A DNA stretch of 6,897 bases from UBA6176 sp041688515 (lineage in GTDB: Bacteria; Verrucomicrobiota; Verrucomicrobiia; Limisphaerales; UBA9464). The stretch covers positions 1-6,897 of the forward strand of contig JBDNHZ010000338.1 in assembly GCA_041688515.1 (NCBI GenBank), in the 5' to 3' direction. Position numbers and translations under genes: made by a program. The notes under the pieces are model-generated. The model ran no database searches and had not been told where the DNA came from. It saw nothing but the letters and a program-made list of their open reading frames with translations. Position 1 is the first letter of the stretch; every line of letters begins with the position of its first letter. Positions 1 through 5,807 of the stretch are shown here, one piece after another.

Positions 1-254
1 CCGCCATCGGGCCGCCTGATTTCGCTGGAATGGGGAAAGTGTCATCGCTCGAACCTCACGGATTGATCCCCCCTTTCCGGCACCCGCCATCGGACCGGTG
101 TGGGGTACCGTTAGGATGGAGCCGAATGCCGGTCTTGACGAGGGAGAAGACGGCGGGAAAGACGGCCGAAAATGCCGGAGGAAGGCCGCGCTGTTTCCTG
201 ACCACACGCACCCTTGATCGACGGCACACACCAAGGCTGCCGCAGCCGATGGGC

Positions 255-279
255 CGAAAGGAGCGAAAGAAGACGAAAG
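255..279. repeat. Three CGAAAG boxes spaced 9-10 bp
   Basis: CGAAAG occurs at 255, 264 and 274 in a purine-rich stretch. The spacing is close to one helical turn. It is intergenic and upstream of the creatininase gene. The function is unknown; it could be part of a dispersed intergenic repeat. Confidence 0.4.
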
Positions 280-340
280 ATGTAGGAGTGCGTTGGCTCG
301 CGGCACCGGCCTGATCTGGCATTTCAGCCCTTCCATCGGT

Positions 341-358
341 GAAATCCGCGAAATCTGT
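341..358. repeat. Tandem 9-bp repeat (GAAATC core)
   Basis: GAAATCCGC at 341-349 is followed directly by GAAATCTGT at 350-358, two mismatches in nine. Read as protein it would give the odd Lys/Ser-rich start of a longer creatininase frame beginning at GTG 339. That part does not resemble the enzyme family and is more likely non-coding repeat sequence. Confidence 0.45.
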
Positions 359-404
359 GGATGAATGGATAGGCAGCTCATCACGCCCGCGGCATCCTCG
401 GTGG

Positions 405-1163
405 ATGGACCTCGCCGATCTCTCCTGGCCTGCGGTGGCGGCATTGCCGCGGGACACGCCGGTGGTGATCCCCATCGCTGCTCTGGAGCAGCACGGGCAT
501 CATCTGCCTGTCTTCACTGATAGCCTGCTGCTCGGAGAAGTGGTCCGACGGGCGAAGGAGTCGTTGGGCGACCAAGTCCTGTTCGCGCCGCTCCTGTGGC
601 TGGGGAATTCCGATCATCACCTCGATTTCGGCGGGACCCTCTCCGCCCCGCCCCGGACCTATCTCGATCTCCTGGCCGGCCTGGCGGAGAACTTCGTCCA
701 GCAGGGTTTCCGCCGGATCGTGTTCCTCAACGGACACGGCGGAAACGACGTCCCCGGACGTCAGGTGGTGTTCGAACTGCGCCAGCGCCATCGGCAGCGC
801 AGGGATCTGCTGTTCCTCCTCGCCACTTACTGGAACCTCGGTGCGAAGCCGTGGGAATCCGATCCGACCCTGCACCAGCGCGAGATGGGGCACGCGTGTG
901 AATGGGAGACCTCGATGATCCTGCGCATCGCACCCCGACTGGTGGGCGACACCCGCGCCGCGCCGCCCGTCGAACCCGGCAACGCCTTTCTCCCCGCCGC
1001 CCGCGGATGGATCACCCCGGACCGGAGTGCTCCCGGCCACATCGGCTGGCCGCATCTCGCCACTGCCGAAAAGGGCGAACATCTGTTCCGCGCTTTCTCC
1101 GCCGACGCCGTCTCGATGCTCGAACGGGTGATCTGCTGGGACGGCAATTCGTGGGAGGGCTAG
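405..1163 (+). CDS. Creatininase-family metal-dependent amidohydrolase
   Basis: The 252-residue product belongs to the creatininase (creatinine amidohydrolase) family, cytoplasmic metalloenzymes that hydrolyse cyclic or linear amide bonds. Members include creatininase, formamide hydrolases of flavin pathways and the mycofactocin protein MftE. The metal-ligand signature E-Q-H-G-x-H-L-P-x-x-T-D is at residues 28-39 (E28, H30, D39). NGHGGN at 109-114 supplies H111, and HACEWETS at 163-170 supplies E166. Length fits the family. The frame is open back to GTG 339, but family members start with a Leu-rich segment like MDLADLSWPAV, so ATG 405 is preferred; the 22 extra codons fall in a repeat. The Shine-Dalgarno is weak at either start. 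The gene lies 85 bp upstream of a permease on the same strand, suggesting that the pair imports and hydrolyses one substrate. The substrate cannot be read from the sequence. Confidence 0.9.
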   Translation: MDLADLSWPAVAALPRDTPVVIPIAALEQHGHHLPVFTDSLLLGEVVRRAKESLGDQVLFAPLLWLGNSDHHLDFGGTLSAPPRTYLDLLAGLAENFVQQGFRRIVFLNGHGGNDVPGRQVVFELRQRHRQRRDLLFLLATYWNLGAKPWESDPTLHQREMGHACEWETSMILRIAPRLVGDTRAAPPVEPGNAFLPAARGWITPDRSAPGHIGWPHLATAEKGEHLFRAFSADAVSMLERVICWDGNSWEG

Positions 1164-1248
1164 CGGCCCCGTACACGAGCAGACGCATCCCCACCGCGAA
1201 CACCGGTCGCTTGTAGCGCCTTCGACATCGGGCTAGAACCTGCCGATC

Positions 1249-2520
1249 GTGATTTCCCGGTCCTCCCCCCGTTCCCCCTCCTGGAAGTGGGTTGTCTGCG
1301 GACTGTTGCTGCTGGCGTCGGCCATCAACTACTTGGACCGCCAGACGCTGGCCGGAGCCTCGGTGCGCATCACCCGTGAATTCGGGTTGAACCAGACCCA
1401 GTACGGTCAGATCGAGGCGGTCTTCGGATACGGCTTCGCCGCCGGATCCCTGGTGTTCGGTTGGATGGCCGATCGTTACGGGATCCGTCGGCTCTACGCC
1501 TTGGTGCTGGTGCTGTGGTCGGGCGCTGGATTCGCCACCGGATTGGTCACCAATCCAGACCAGTTGCTCCTGTGCCGCGCCTTGCTGGGGTTTTTCGAGG
1601 CCGGCCATTGGCCGTGTGCCATCCGCACCACCCGACTGCTCCTCGACGAGAAGGAGCGGTCCATGGGCAACGGCCTCCTGCAAAGCGGTGCCTCGCTGGG
1701 GGCCATCCTCACGCCCCTGATCCTGCGGGCGTTGATGGGGAGCGGCGACGGCGGCTGGCGGACGCCCTTTCTCGTCGTGGGCATGGCCGGCCTTCTCTGG
1801 ATCATCCCGTGGTTCCTGCTGGTGCGGGAAAGCGATCTGACCCGCAAGCCCACGCCCGCATCGCCGGAGGGTGCGACCGGTGCCGCAACCCCGCGAACCA
1901 TCGGATTGCTGGAAGTGATCCTCAGCCGTCGGATGCTGATCCTTTTCGCCACCCTCGCCTGCATCAACACCACCTGGCAGGTGCTGCGCGCGTGGCTGAT
2001 GAAGTTCCTCCAGGAAGGCCGCGGCTACAGCGAGGCCGGTGCCCTTTACTTCAACTCCGCGTGGTTCGGGGCCGCCGACATCGGTTGCCTCGTCGCGGGA
2101 GCCTTGGCCGCGCGGCTGGCTCACCGCGGGATGGGCGTTCATCCGTCGCGCATCGCCGTGTTCGCCGGGTGCGCGGTGCTCTGCGCCACGTCAGCCCTGG
2201 TGCCCTGGCTGGCCAAGGGTGCTCCGCTGTTGATCGTGCTGGCGATGGTCGCGGCCGGTGCGCTCGGCGTGTTCCCGCTCTACCACGCCTTCACCCAGGA
2301 TCTTCCCGGGGAACACCAGGGCAAGGTGACCGGCATCGCCGGGGTCGTCGGATGGCTCGTCCCCGCCCAGTTCCAGCGCCTGTTCGGAATGCTCGCCGAT
2401 CGCACCGGTTCCTTTGATCTCGGGCTCGCCCTCGCCGGGATGCTGCCCCTTCTCGCCCTGATCCCGCTCTGGCTCCTGTGGAAACCGGGAGCAACCACCG
2501 CAGAGAATGCCCAACGATAA
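1249..2520 (+). CDS. MFS transporter, anion:cation symporter (ACS)-like
   Basis: A 423-residue, very hydrophobic inner-membrane protein of the major facilitator superfamily, with about 12 predicted transmembrane helices in two halves around a polar loop near residues 195-218. The N-terminal NYLDRQTLA (27-35), motif A GWMADRYGIRR (71-81), the helix-4 segment RALLGFFEAGHWPCA (110-124) and the QSGASLGAILTP stretch (145-156) match the ACS branch, whose known members carry hexuronates, glucarate and other organic anions. The repeat of motif A in the second half is GMLADRTG (380-387). The start is GTG 1249, since a TAG lies in frame at 1234-1236 and no ATG is nearby; no clear Shine-Dalgarno is seen. 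It sits between a creatininase-type hydrolase and a Tat-exported protein, and its stop overlaps the next gene or lies just before it, so co-transcription is likely. The substrate is unknown; an organic acid or amide-bearing anion is an inference. Confidence 0.9.
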   Translation: MISRSSPRSPSWKWVVCGLLLLASAINYLDRQTLAGASVRITREFGLNQTQYGQIEAVFGYGFAAGSLVFGWMADRYGIRRLYALVLVLWSGAGFATGLVTNPDQLLLCRALLGFFEAGHWPCAIRTTRLLLDEKERSMGNGLLQSGASLGAILTPLILRALMGSGDGGWRTPFLVVGMAGLLWIIPWFLLVRESDLTRKPTPASPEGATGAATPRTIGLLEVILSRRMLILFATLACINTTWQVLRAWLMKFLQEGRGYSEAGALYFNSAWFGAADIGCLVAGALAARLAHRGMGVHPSRIAVFAGCAVLCATSALVPWLAKGAPLLIVLAMVAAGALGVFPLYHAFTQDLPGEHQGKVTGIAGVVGWLVPAQFQRLFGMLADRTGSFDLGLALAGMLPLLALIPLWLLWKPGATTAENAQR

Positions 2521-3790
2521 ACCCATGAATCTTCCTCCTCTCTCCCGTCGATCCTTCCTGACTGCCAGTGCGGCGGCGGCTGCTTCCCTCGCGCTCGCTC
2601 CGCTCCAGGCCGCCACGCCGTCGCGCAAGAAGATCGCGCTGATCGGCACCGAGGTCCGAACCCACTCCCACGCCCAACATTTCATCGACCGGTTCCTCGT
2701 CGGGTACGGTTGGGAAGGCCGCTGGCGCAAACCTGAGGTCGACCTGGTCTCGCTCTATATCGACCAATTCCCCGAGGGCGACCTCGCCCGCGCGACCGCG
2801 GCGCGCCACGGAGTTCCCATTCATTCCACCATCGCCGAGGCTCTAACCCTGGGGACATCGAAGCTGGCGGTGGACGGCGTGGTCATCATCGGCGAGCACG
2901 GCAAGTATCCGAAGACGGACAAAGGTCAGACGCTCTATCCGCGATATCAGTTCTTCAAGGAGGTGGTGAAGGTGTTCGAGGACAGCGGCCGCAGCGTGCC
3001 GGTGTTCAATGACAAACATCTCTCCACCGACTGGCGCGAATGCCTGGAGATGGTCGAAGACTCGCGCCGGTTGAAATTCCCGTTTCAGGCCGGCTCATCC
3101 CTGCCGGTCACCCGACGTTTCCCCGCCATCGACCTCCCCATTCACACCCCGATGGTCGAGAGCGTCTGCGTCGCCTACGGCGGCATGGACAGCTACGACA
3201 TCCACGGACTCGAAACGGCCCAGTGCATGTCGGAACGACGCAAGGGCGGCGAGGTCGGCATCCGACGCGTCCTCGCCCTGCGCGGGGAAAAGATGTGGGA
3301 GCACGTGGCCCAGCGCCCCGACACGCAACGCCTCCTCGTGTCCGCGTTGATCCGCAGTCATAACCTGCCGGTAAAGGATGGCTATCCCACGGACGCGGTG
3401 ACCTTCGACTGGGCCCGAGCGACGTTCCCGGAAGGCTGGGCGTACTTCATCGAACATCGCGATGGATTCCAAACCACGCTGTTCATGCTCAACATCCGCG
3501 ACTTCAACTACGCCGGCCTGACCCGCTCCGGCAAAGTGATCTCGTGCCAGATGTATCTCCCCATGCCGACCTGGGGATCTTCCACTGCGGACTTCTTCAG
3601 CCCGCAGATCCGGCACATCGAACGGATGATTGTGGATCGCGTGCAGCCCTACCCGATCGAGCGAACCCTGCTCACCTCGGGCATGACCCTGGCCGGAGTC
3701 GAATCCTTCCATCGCGGCACCGCCGTCGAGACCCCGGAGATGGCGGTGAAATATAAGGTGTCCGGCGAGTCGTGGTTCTGGAAGGGGTGA
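2507..3790 (+). CDS. Tat-signal protein of unknown function
   Basis: A 427-residue protein beginning with a twin-arginine signal: SRRSFL at residues 13-18, an Ala/Leu-rich core at 20-33 and a likely cleavage site after A35 or A36. It is therefore probably folded in the cytoplasm and exported. The mature part starts with KIALIGTEV (42-50), a beta strand resembling the first strand of a Rossmann-type fold, but without a canonical GxGxxG. Distinctive segments are DGVVIIGEHGKYP (123-135) and VFNDKHLSTDW (166-176). I recognise the general type as a conserved hypothetical protein, perhaps distantly like Gfo/Idh/MocA oxidoreductases, and assign no reaction. ATG 2507 overlaps the permease gene by 14 bases. 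ATG 2525, four bases after the permease stop, would give a shorter n-region and is an equally good start; neither has a strong Shine-Dalgarno. It probably acts outside the cytoplasm on the compound handled by its two upstream neighbours. Confidence 0.85.
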   Translation: MPNDKPMNLPPLSRRSFLTASAAAAASLALAPLQAATPSRKKIALIGTEVRTHSHAQHFIDRFLVGYGWEGRWRKPEVDLVSLYIDQFPEGDLARATAARHGVPIHSTIAEALTLGTSKLAVDGVVIIGEHGKYPKTDKGQTLYPRYQFFKEVVKVFEDSGRSVPVFNDKHLSTDWRECLEMVEDSRRLKFPFQAGSSLPVTRRFPAIDLPIHTPMVESVCVAYGGMDSYDIHGLETAQCMSERRKGGEVGIRRVLALRGEKMWEHVAQRPDTQRLLVSALIRSHNLPVKDGYPTDAVTFDWARATFPEGWAYFIEHRDGFQTTLFMLNIRDFNYAGLTRSGKVISCQMYLPMPTWGSSTADFFSPQIRHIERMIVDRVQPYPIERTLLTSGMTLAGVESFHRGTAVETPEMAVKYKVSGESWFWKG

Positions 3791-3799
3791 GACCCTTCC
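3780..3799 (+). terminator. Hairpin overlapping the stop codon, possible terminator
   Basis: GGAAGGG (3780-3786) pairs perfectly with CCCTTCC (3793-3799) around a 6-base loop, and the TGA stop (3788-3790) lies inside the loop. No T-run follows on either strand, so it is not a classical intrinsic terminator. It lies between the convergent permease operon and the minus-strand patatin remnant. A second, weaker stem, GCCGCT (3806-3811) with AGCGGC (3826-3831), follows. Confidence 0.4.
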
Positions 3800-3840
3800 C
3801 AGCTGGCCGCTGTGAAGCTCTTGCGAGCGGCAATGAAAGC

Positions 3841-4023
3841 TTACCTTTGAAGCGCCCCAGACACCGTTGCAAAAATCAAATCGAAGCGGGTGTGAAGAGG
3901 TTCCCCAAGCATGGCTTCGATTTCAGCCAGGACGCCCTGTGTGTAAAATCCTTTGGCCCCACCCCCATCAAGGGACAGGATGCGGAAAGGAGCATTGCCG
4001 GACGAGAGGGATTCCATCTTCAT
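3841..4023 (-). pseudogene. Truncated patatin-like phospholipase (5' remnant)
   Basis: The 60-codon frame begins like a patatin-like phospholipase, a Ser-Asp acyl hydrolase of membrane lipids. ILSLDGGGAKGFYTQGVL (15-32) contains the oxyanion-hole motif DGGGxKG, and FDLIF (47-51) is the strand before the nucleophile elbow. Where the family has G-T-S-T-G this copy reads A-T-V-S-G (52-56), so the first glycine and the nucleophile serine are both replaced. The frame stops four codons later. The catalytic aspartate and the remaining couple of hundred residues expected of the family are absent, and no other frame downstream restores the motif. The ATG is coupled to the preceding PIN toxin by an ATGA overlap (4023-4020), implying that it was once the third gene of that operon. 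Patatins are known effectors in some anti-phage systems; whether the intact form of this one was an effector is inference. Confidence 0.75.
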
Positions 4024-4436
4024 GCCTTAGGCTCGAAGCGCTGCACGTTTGGAATGTTGTCGAAATCTCGGTCGAATGAAGCCACTGGCAGTTTCGATGC
4101 GACGGCGGACGCGGCGAGATACGCATCAACCAAGTGTATCCCGGTTTTCTGAACTCGCGCCAACGCATCAAGAAGGAGTTCTTTTTCCGCCAGTCGGATT
4201 CCCAACCGGTTGACGAACGCGTGCAAAATCTTGGCGACTTCTTTTCGTGGCCGCTTGTAAAACGATTCCAGCGTGAAAGCGGTCTCGGCAAGAACCAGTG
4301 GCGACAATTCAAGCGCTACCTCCCCACGCTCGGCGCTCTCGATGAACGCGGATGCCGCTGCAAACTTCGCCGGTGGCTCTCCGGTCAGGAAGCGAAGCAG
4401 AATGTTTGAATCGACGTGATACCGAGGAGCACTCAT
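4020..4436 (-). CDS. PIN-domain toxin (VapC-like ribonuclease)
   Basis: A 138-residue single-domain protein of the PIN family, Mg-dependent ribonucleases that act as the toxins of VapBC-type and related toxin-antitoxin modules. Acidic active-site residues are in place: D9 in HVDSN, E51 in LAETAF, D104 in HLVDAYLAAS, and D122 or D124 in SFDRDFD. Length and order of motifs are normal, so the gene looks intact. Its start overlaps the antitoxin stop by ATGA (4436-4433), a sign of translational coupling, and its own stop overlaps the start of a patatin remnant in the same way. The RNA target cannot be predicted. Regulation is presumably through the upstream antitoxin. Confidence 0.9.
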   Translation of the reverse strand: MSAPRYHVDSNILLRFLTGEPPAKFAAASAFIESAERGEVALELSPLVLAETAFTLESFYKRPRKEVAKILHAFVNRLGIRLAEKELLLDALARVQKTGIHLVDAYLAASAVASKLPVASFDRDFDNIPNVQRFEPKA

Positions 4437-4690
4437 CGGCGTTTGGGGTTCAACGATTCAGTGACCCAGGCGTCCGTTGCTGCGTCCGTCTCTTCGCGGA
4501 TCGTGGTGAATGGCACGTTCGATTTCAACGAACCGGCCAGCTCCATCACGCTAGGCACCAGGCGCACGACGGCTGAACCATCCTTCTGTGCTTCCCACGT
4601 CAAGCGTTGCCGTGGTGCGGCTCCCATCGCTTCGCGGATTTCCTGCGGCACGGTCGTTTGCCCTTTGTCTGTCAGTGTTGATGTTGTCAT
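4433..4690 (-). CDS. AbrB/MazE-type antitoxin
   Basis: An 85-residue protein with an N-terminal swapped-hairpin (AbrB/MazE/SpoVT) DNA-binding domain: STLTDKGQTTVPQEIREAMG (4-23) carries the typical pattern of polar strand, GQ(T/V)T(V/I)P and short helix. The remainder (about 47-85), with SVMELAGSLKS and a charged tail, is probably the toxin-binding arm that covers the PIN active site. It is encoded directly before the PIN toxin with a 4-base overlap, the usual antitoxin-first order. Proteins of this type generally repress their own promoter; three evenly spaced CATTAC boxes lie directly upstream of the start. The ATG at 4690 is the first in frame that gives a complete AbrB domain. Confidence 0.9.
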   Translation of the reverse strand: MTTSTLTDKGQTTVPQEIREAMGAAPRQRLTWEAQKDGSAVVRLVPSVMELAGSLKSNVPFTTIREETDAATDAWVTESLNPKRR

Positions 4691-4697
4691 ATCTGAA

Positions 4698-4740
4698 CAT
4701 TACCACACGCGCGTCATTACTTAAAACTCGTCATTACCAC
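4698..4740 (-). promoter_or_regulatory. Candidate operator: three CATTAC boxes, 17-bp period
   Basis: CATTAC is found at 4698-4703, 4715-4720 and 4732-4737, each start exactly 17 bases after the last. On the antitoxin strand these read GTAATG. The outer copies share CATTACCAC, and the second and third share CGTCATTAC. The block ends 8 bases before the antitoxin ATG, an ideal place for an autorepressor site. That the antitoxin binds here is inference. Confidence 0.5.
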
Positions 4741-4863
4741 GGCATAACGCGAGTAAATTCTTTTCCTACCGCCCCCTCTTTCTTTGGCAGGGTCCGTTCT
4801 CTGGAAGGCGTCCTCTTTCGTAATGCGCCGCGCTTCACCCATTCTAGGGGCCTCGATGCCAAG

Positions 4864-4868
4864 AGGAG
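4864..4868 (+). promoter_or_regulatory. Ribosome binding site for the Toprim-type remnant
   Basis: AGGAG lies 7 bases before the ATG at 4876, the clearest Shine-Dalgarno in the window. It fixes the start at 4876 although the frame is open much further upstream. Confidence 0.6.
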
Positions 4869-4875
4869 ACAAGCG

Positions 4876-5103
4876 ATGCTCGACCGACGCGATGAACTGG
4901 ATGCATTCAACCGTGAAATAGACCTGATTGAGTACGCGGCGGCCAGCGGGTACTTGTTCGACCGAGCGGCTTCCAGCCGGTGCTCCGCTGTCGTGGTGCA
5001 CCCGGATGGCGACAAGGTGATTGTGGCGGTAGGAAAAGATGGGCACTGGACGTACTTTTCCGTTCGAGACGACCAGGACAACGAAACAATCATCGATTTG
5101 TGA
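4876..5103 (+). pseudogene. N-terminal remnant of a DUF3991/Toprim-type protein
   Basis: A 75-codon frame resembling the N-terminus of large Toprim-domain (DUF3991-type) proteins found on plasmids and integrative elements, with an N-terminal zinc-finger-like or CHC2-like part and a primase-type Toprim core. Recognisable pieces are FNREIDLIEYAAASGY (15-30), DRAASSRCSAVVVHPDGDK (32-50), and GHWTYFSVRDDQDNETIIDL (56-75). The resemblance is from memory of the family. The frame stops exactly where relatives read IIDFVQ. Adding one T in the TTG at 5098-5100 would change the end to IIDFVNNQQA before another stop, so a one-base loss is a plausible cause, and the rest of the gene is missing anyway. 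Its likely role was in element replication or transfer; here it is a relic. Confidence 0.6.
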
Positions 5104-5142
5104 ACAATCAGCAGGCGTGACGCGATGCAGGGGGCTCTCCCG

Positions 5143-5172
5143 ATTCGCGTGAATTCGCGTCCATTCGCGGTT
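5143..5172. repeat. Three ATTCGCG units in 10-bp tandem
   Basis: ATTCGCG begins at 5143, 5153 and 5163, a perfect 10-bp period with variable last three bases (TGA, TCC, GTT). It lies in the spacer between the Toprim remnant and the Xre-type antitoxin gene. It looks like a dispersed intergenic repeat or a multi-copy protein-binding site; three units are too few and too short for a CRISPR array. Confidence 0.5.
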
Positions 5173-5199
5173 GGGGCTGTCGGACTGTTGTCAGGAGCG

Positions 5200-5221
5200 G
5201 GTTGACGGTTGGTTGACGATT
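5200..5221 (+). promoter_or_regulatory. Tandem 11-bp repeat before the Xre-type antitoxin
   Basis: GGTTGACGGTT (5200-5210) is followed at once by GGTTGACGATT (5211-5221), one mismatch in eleven. Each contains TTGACG, close to a -35 hexamer, but no good -10 sits at the right distance from either copy. The position, 16 bases before the antitoxin ATG, fits an operator for an autoregulated toxin-antitoxin operon; this is inference. Confidence 0.4.
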
Positions 5222-5224
5222 AGT

Positions 5225-5228
5225 GGAG
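5225..5228 (+). promoter_or_regulatory. Ribosome binding site choosing ATG 5238
   Basis: GGAG lies 9 bases before ATG 5238. The alternative in-frame GTG at 5223 would include this motif inside the coding sequence, so the ATG is preferred. Confidence 0.5.
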
Positions 5229-5237
5229 TCTGAACCC

Positions 5238-5807
5238 ATGAGCAACATGAAGGTATTGCGCGGTGGTATGGGAAGCAGCGAATTGGCATCGCTGCTGGCT
5301 CAACTGAACGAGGCGAAGGACCAGTTAGAGCGGCTACTGACCCGGGTTGAGGAGGCGCTGCACCGGGCTACCGCGTCTGGCACGACGACTCGGGCGGCAG
5401 AGCCTACTGCGACGGGCACGGCTCCCGCGCGCAAAAGTCCGCTGGACCAGGTGAAGGTCGTGGTGGAATCGATCGCCGACTTGCGCGAGTCGAACGGCAA
5501 TCTGTCCGCCGTGCGGGTGGCGAAGGTATTCGGCGTGAGTCTGAGCCAGTTGGCCGGCTGGCTGGGACGCACCAAGCAGGCCGTCAGCAAGACGCCGGAC
5601 GCGGACTCGTTGCAGGAGGCGCTGGGATATTTTGAGCGCGTCGCGCGTCTGCGGTTGCTGACCAAGGGCGACGCGGGGTTTCGGAAGTGGCTGCGGATGC
5701 CGCACCCGGACGTGGTCGAAAAGAATCCACTGGAGTTGTTGGCGAAGGGCGAGTGGCAGGCGCTGGCGGACTTTGTGGATGACATTCTCAGCGGAACGCC
5801 CGGATGA
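5238..5807 (+). CDS. Xre/MbcA/ParS-type antitoxin of a RES toxin
   Basis: A 189-residue protein in three parts. Residues 14-45 form a Leu/Glu-rich predicted coiled coil. Residues 46-66 are a Thr/Ala/Pro linker. Residues 70-185 hold a helix-turn-helix region (LSAVRVAKVFGVSLSQLAGWLG, about 89-110) and the C-terminal MbcA/ParS/Xre toxin-binding domain (DUF2384): ALGYFERVARLRLL (128-141), FRKWLRMPHP (148-157) and NPLELLAKGEWQALADFV (163-180). Proteins of this type bind and neutralise RES-domain toxins and repress their own promoter. The N-terminal coiled coil makes it somewhat longer than common members (about 120-160 residues). Its stop overlaps the RES start by ATGA (5804-5807), as expected for a coupled pair. 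The frame is intact although its toxin is interrupted. Confidence 0.85.
   Translation: MSNMKVLRGGMGSSELASLLAQLNEAKDQLERLLTRVEEALHRATASGTTTRAAEPTATGTAPARKSPLDQVKVVVESIADLRESNGNLSAVRVAKVFGVSLSQLAGWLGRTKQAVSKTPDADSLQEALGYFERVARLRLLTKGDAGFRKWLRMPHPDVVEKNPLELLAKGEWQALADFVDDILSGTPG

Larger units (their letters stand above)
1..404. other. Gene-poor leader region with short periodic repeats
   Basis: No convincing gene is seen here. Open frames on both strands give arginine/proline-rich peptides without recognisable domains. The region holds short direct repeats: AAGACGGC at 147-154 and 159-166; CGAAAG at 255-260, 264-269 and 274-279; and GAAATCCGC followed by GAAATCTGT at 341-358. Such repeats resemble dispersed intergenic elements, which is an inference because only one window is visible. 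A frame reading from base 1 to a TGA at 64-66 could be the tail of an upstream plus-strand gene, but 21 codons are too few to support that. Confidence 0.5.

Noticed and set aside
30..314. Plus-strand open frame of 94 codons before the creatininase gene
   Set aside because: Low-complexity Arg/Pro-rich peptide, no ribosome binding site, and it covers repeat sequence.
56..475. Minus-strand open frame of 139 codons at the left end
   Set aside because: Its peptide runs through the periodic intergenic repeats and into the antisense of the creatininase gene; no family resemblance.
1012..2142. Long minus-strand open frame of 376 codons opposite the permease gene
   Set aside because: It is the mirror of a clear MFS gene in high-G+C DNA, is rich in Gln/Gly/Arg, and has no recognisable domain.
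3772..4152. Plus-strand open frame of 126 codons across the patatin remnant and PIN gene end
   Set aside because: It is antisense to frames with clear patatin and PIN motifs and shows no motif of its own.
4588..4875. Upstream extension of the Toprim-type remnant
   Set aside because: It runs antisense through the antitoxin gene and its operator; the strong AGGAG before ATG 4876 marks the real start.
5143..5172. ATTCGCG repeats as a CRISPR array or replication iterons
   Set aside because: Units are 10 bp with no spacers, only three copies, and no cas or replication initiator gene is in the window.
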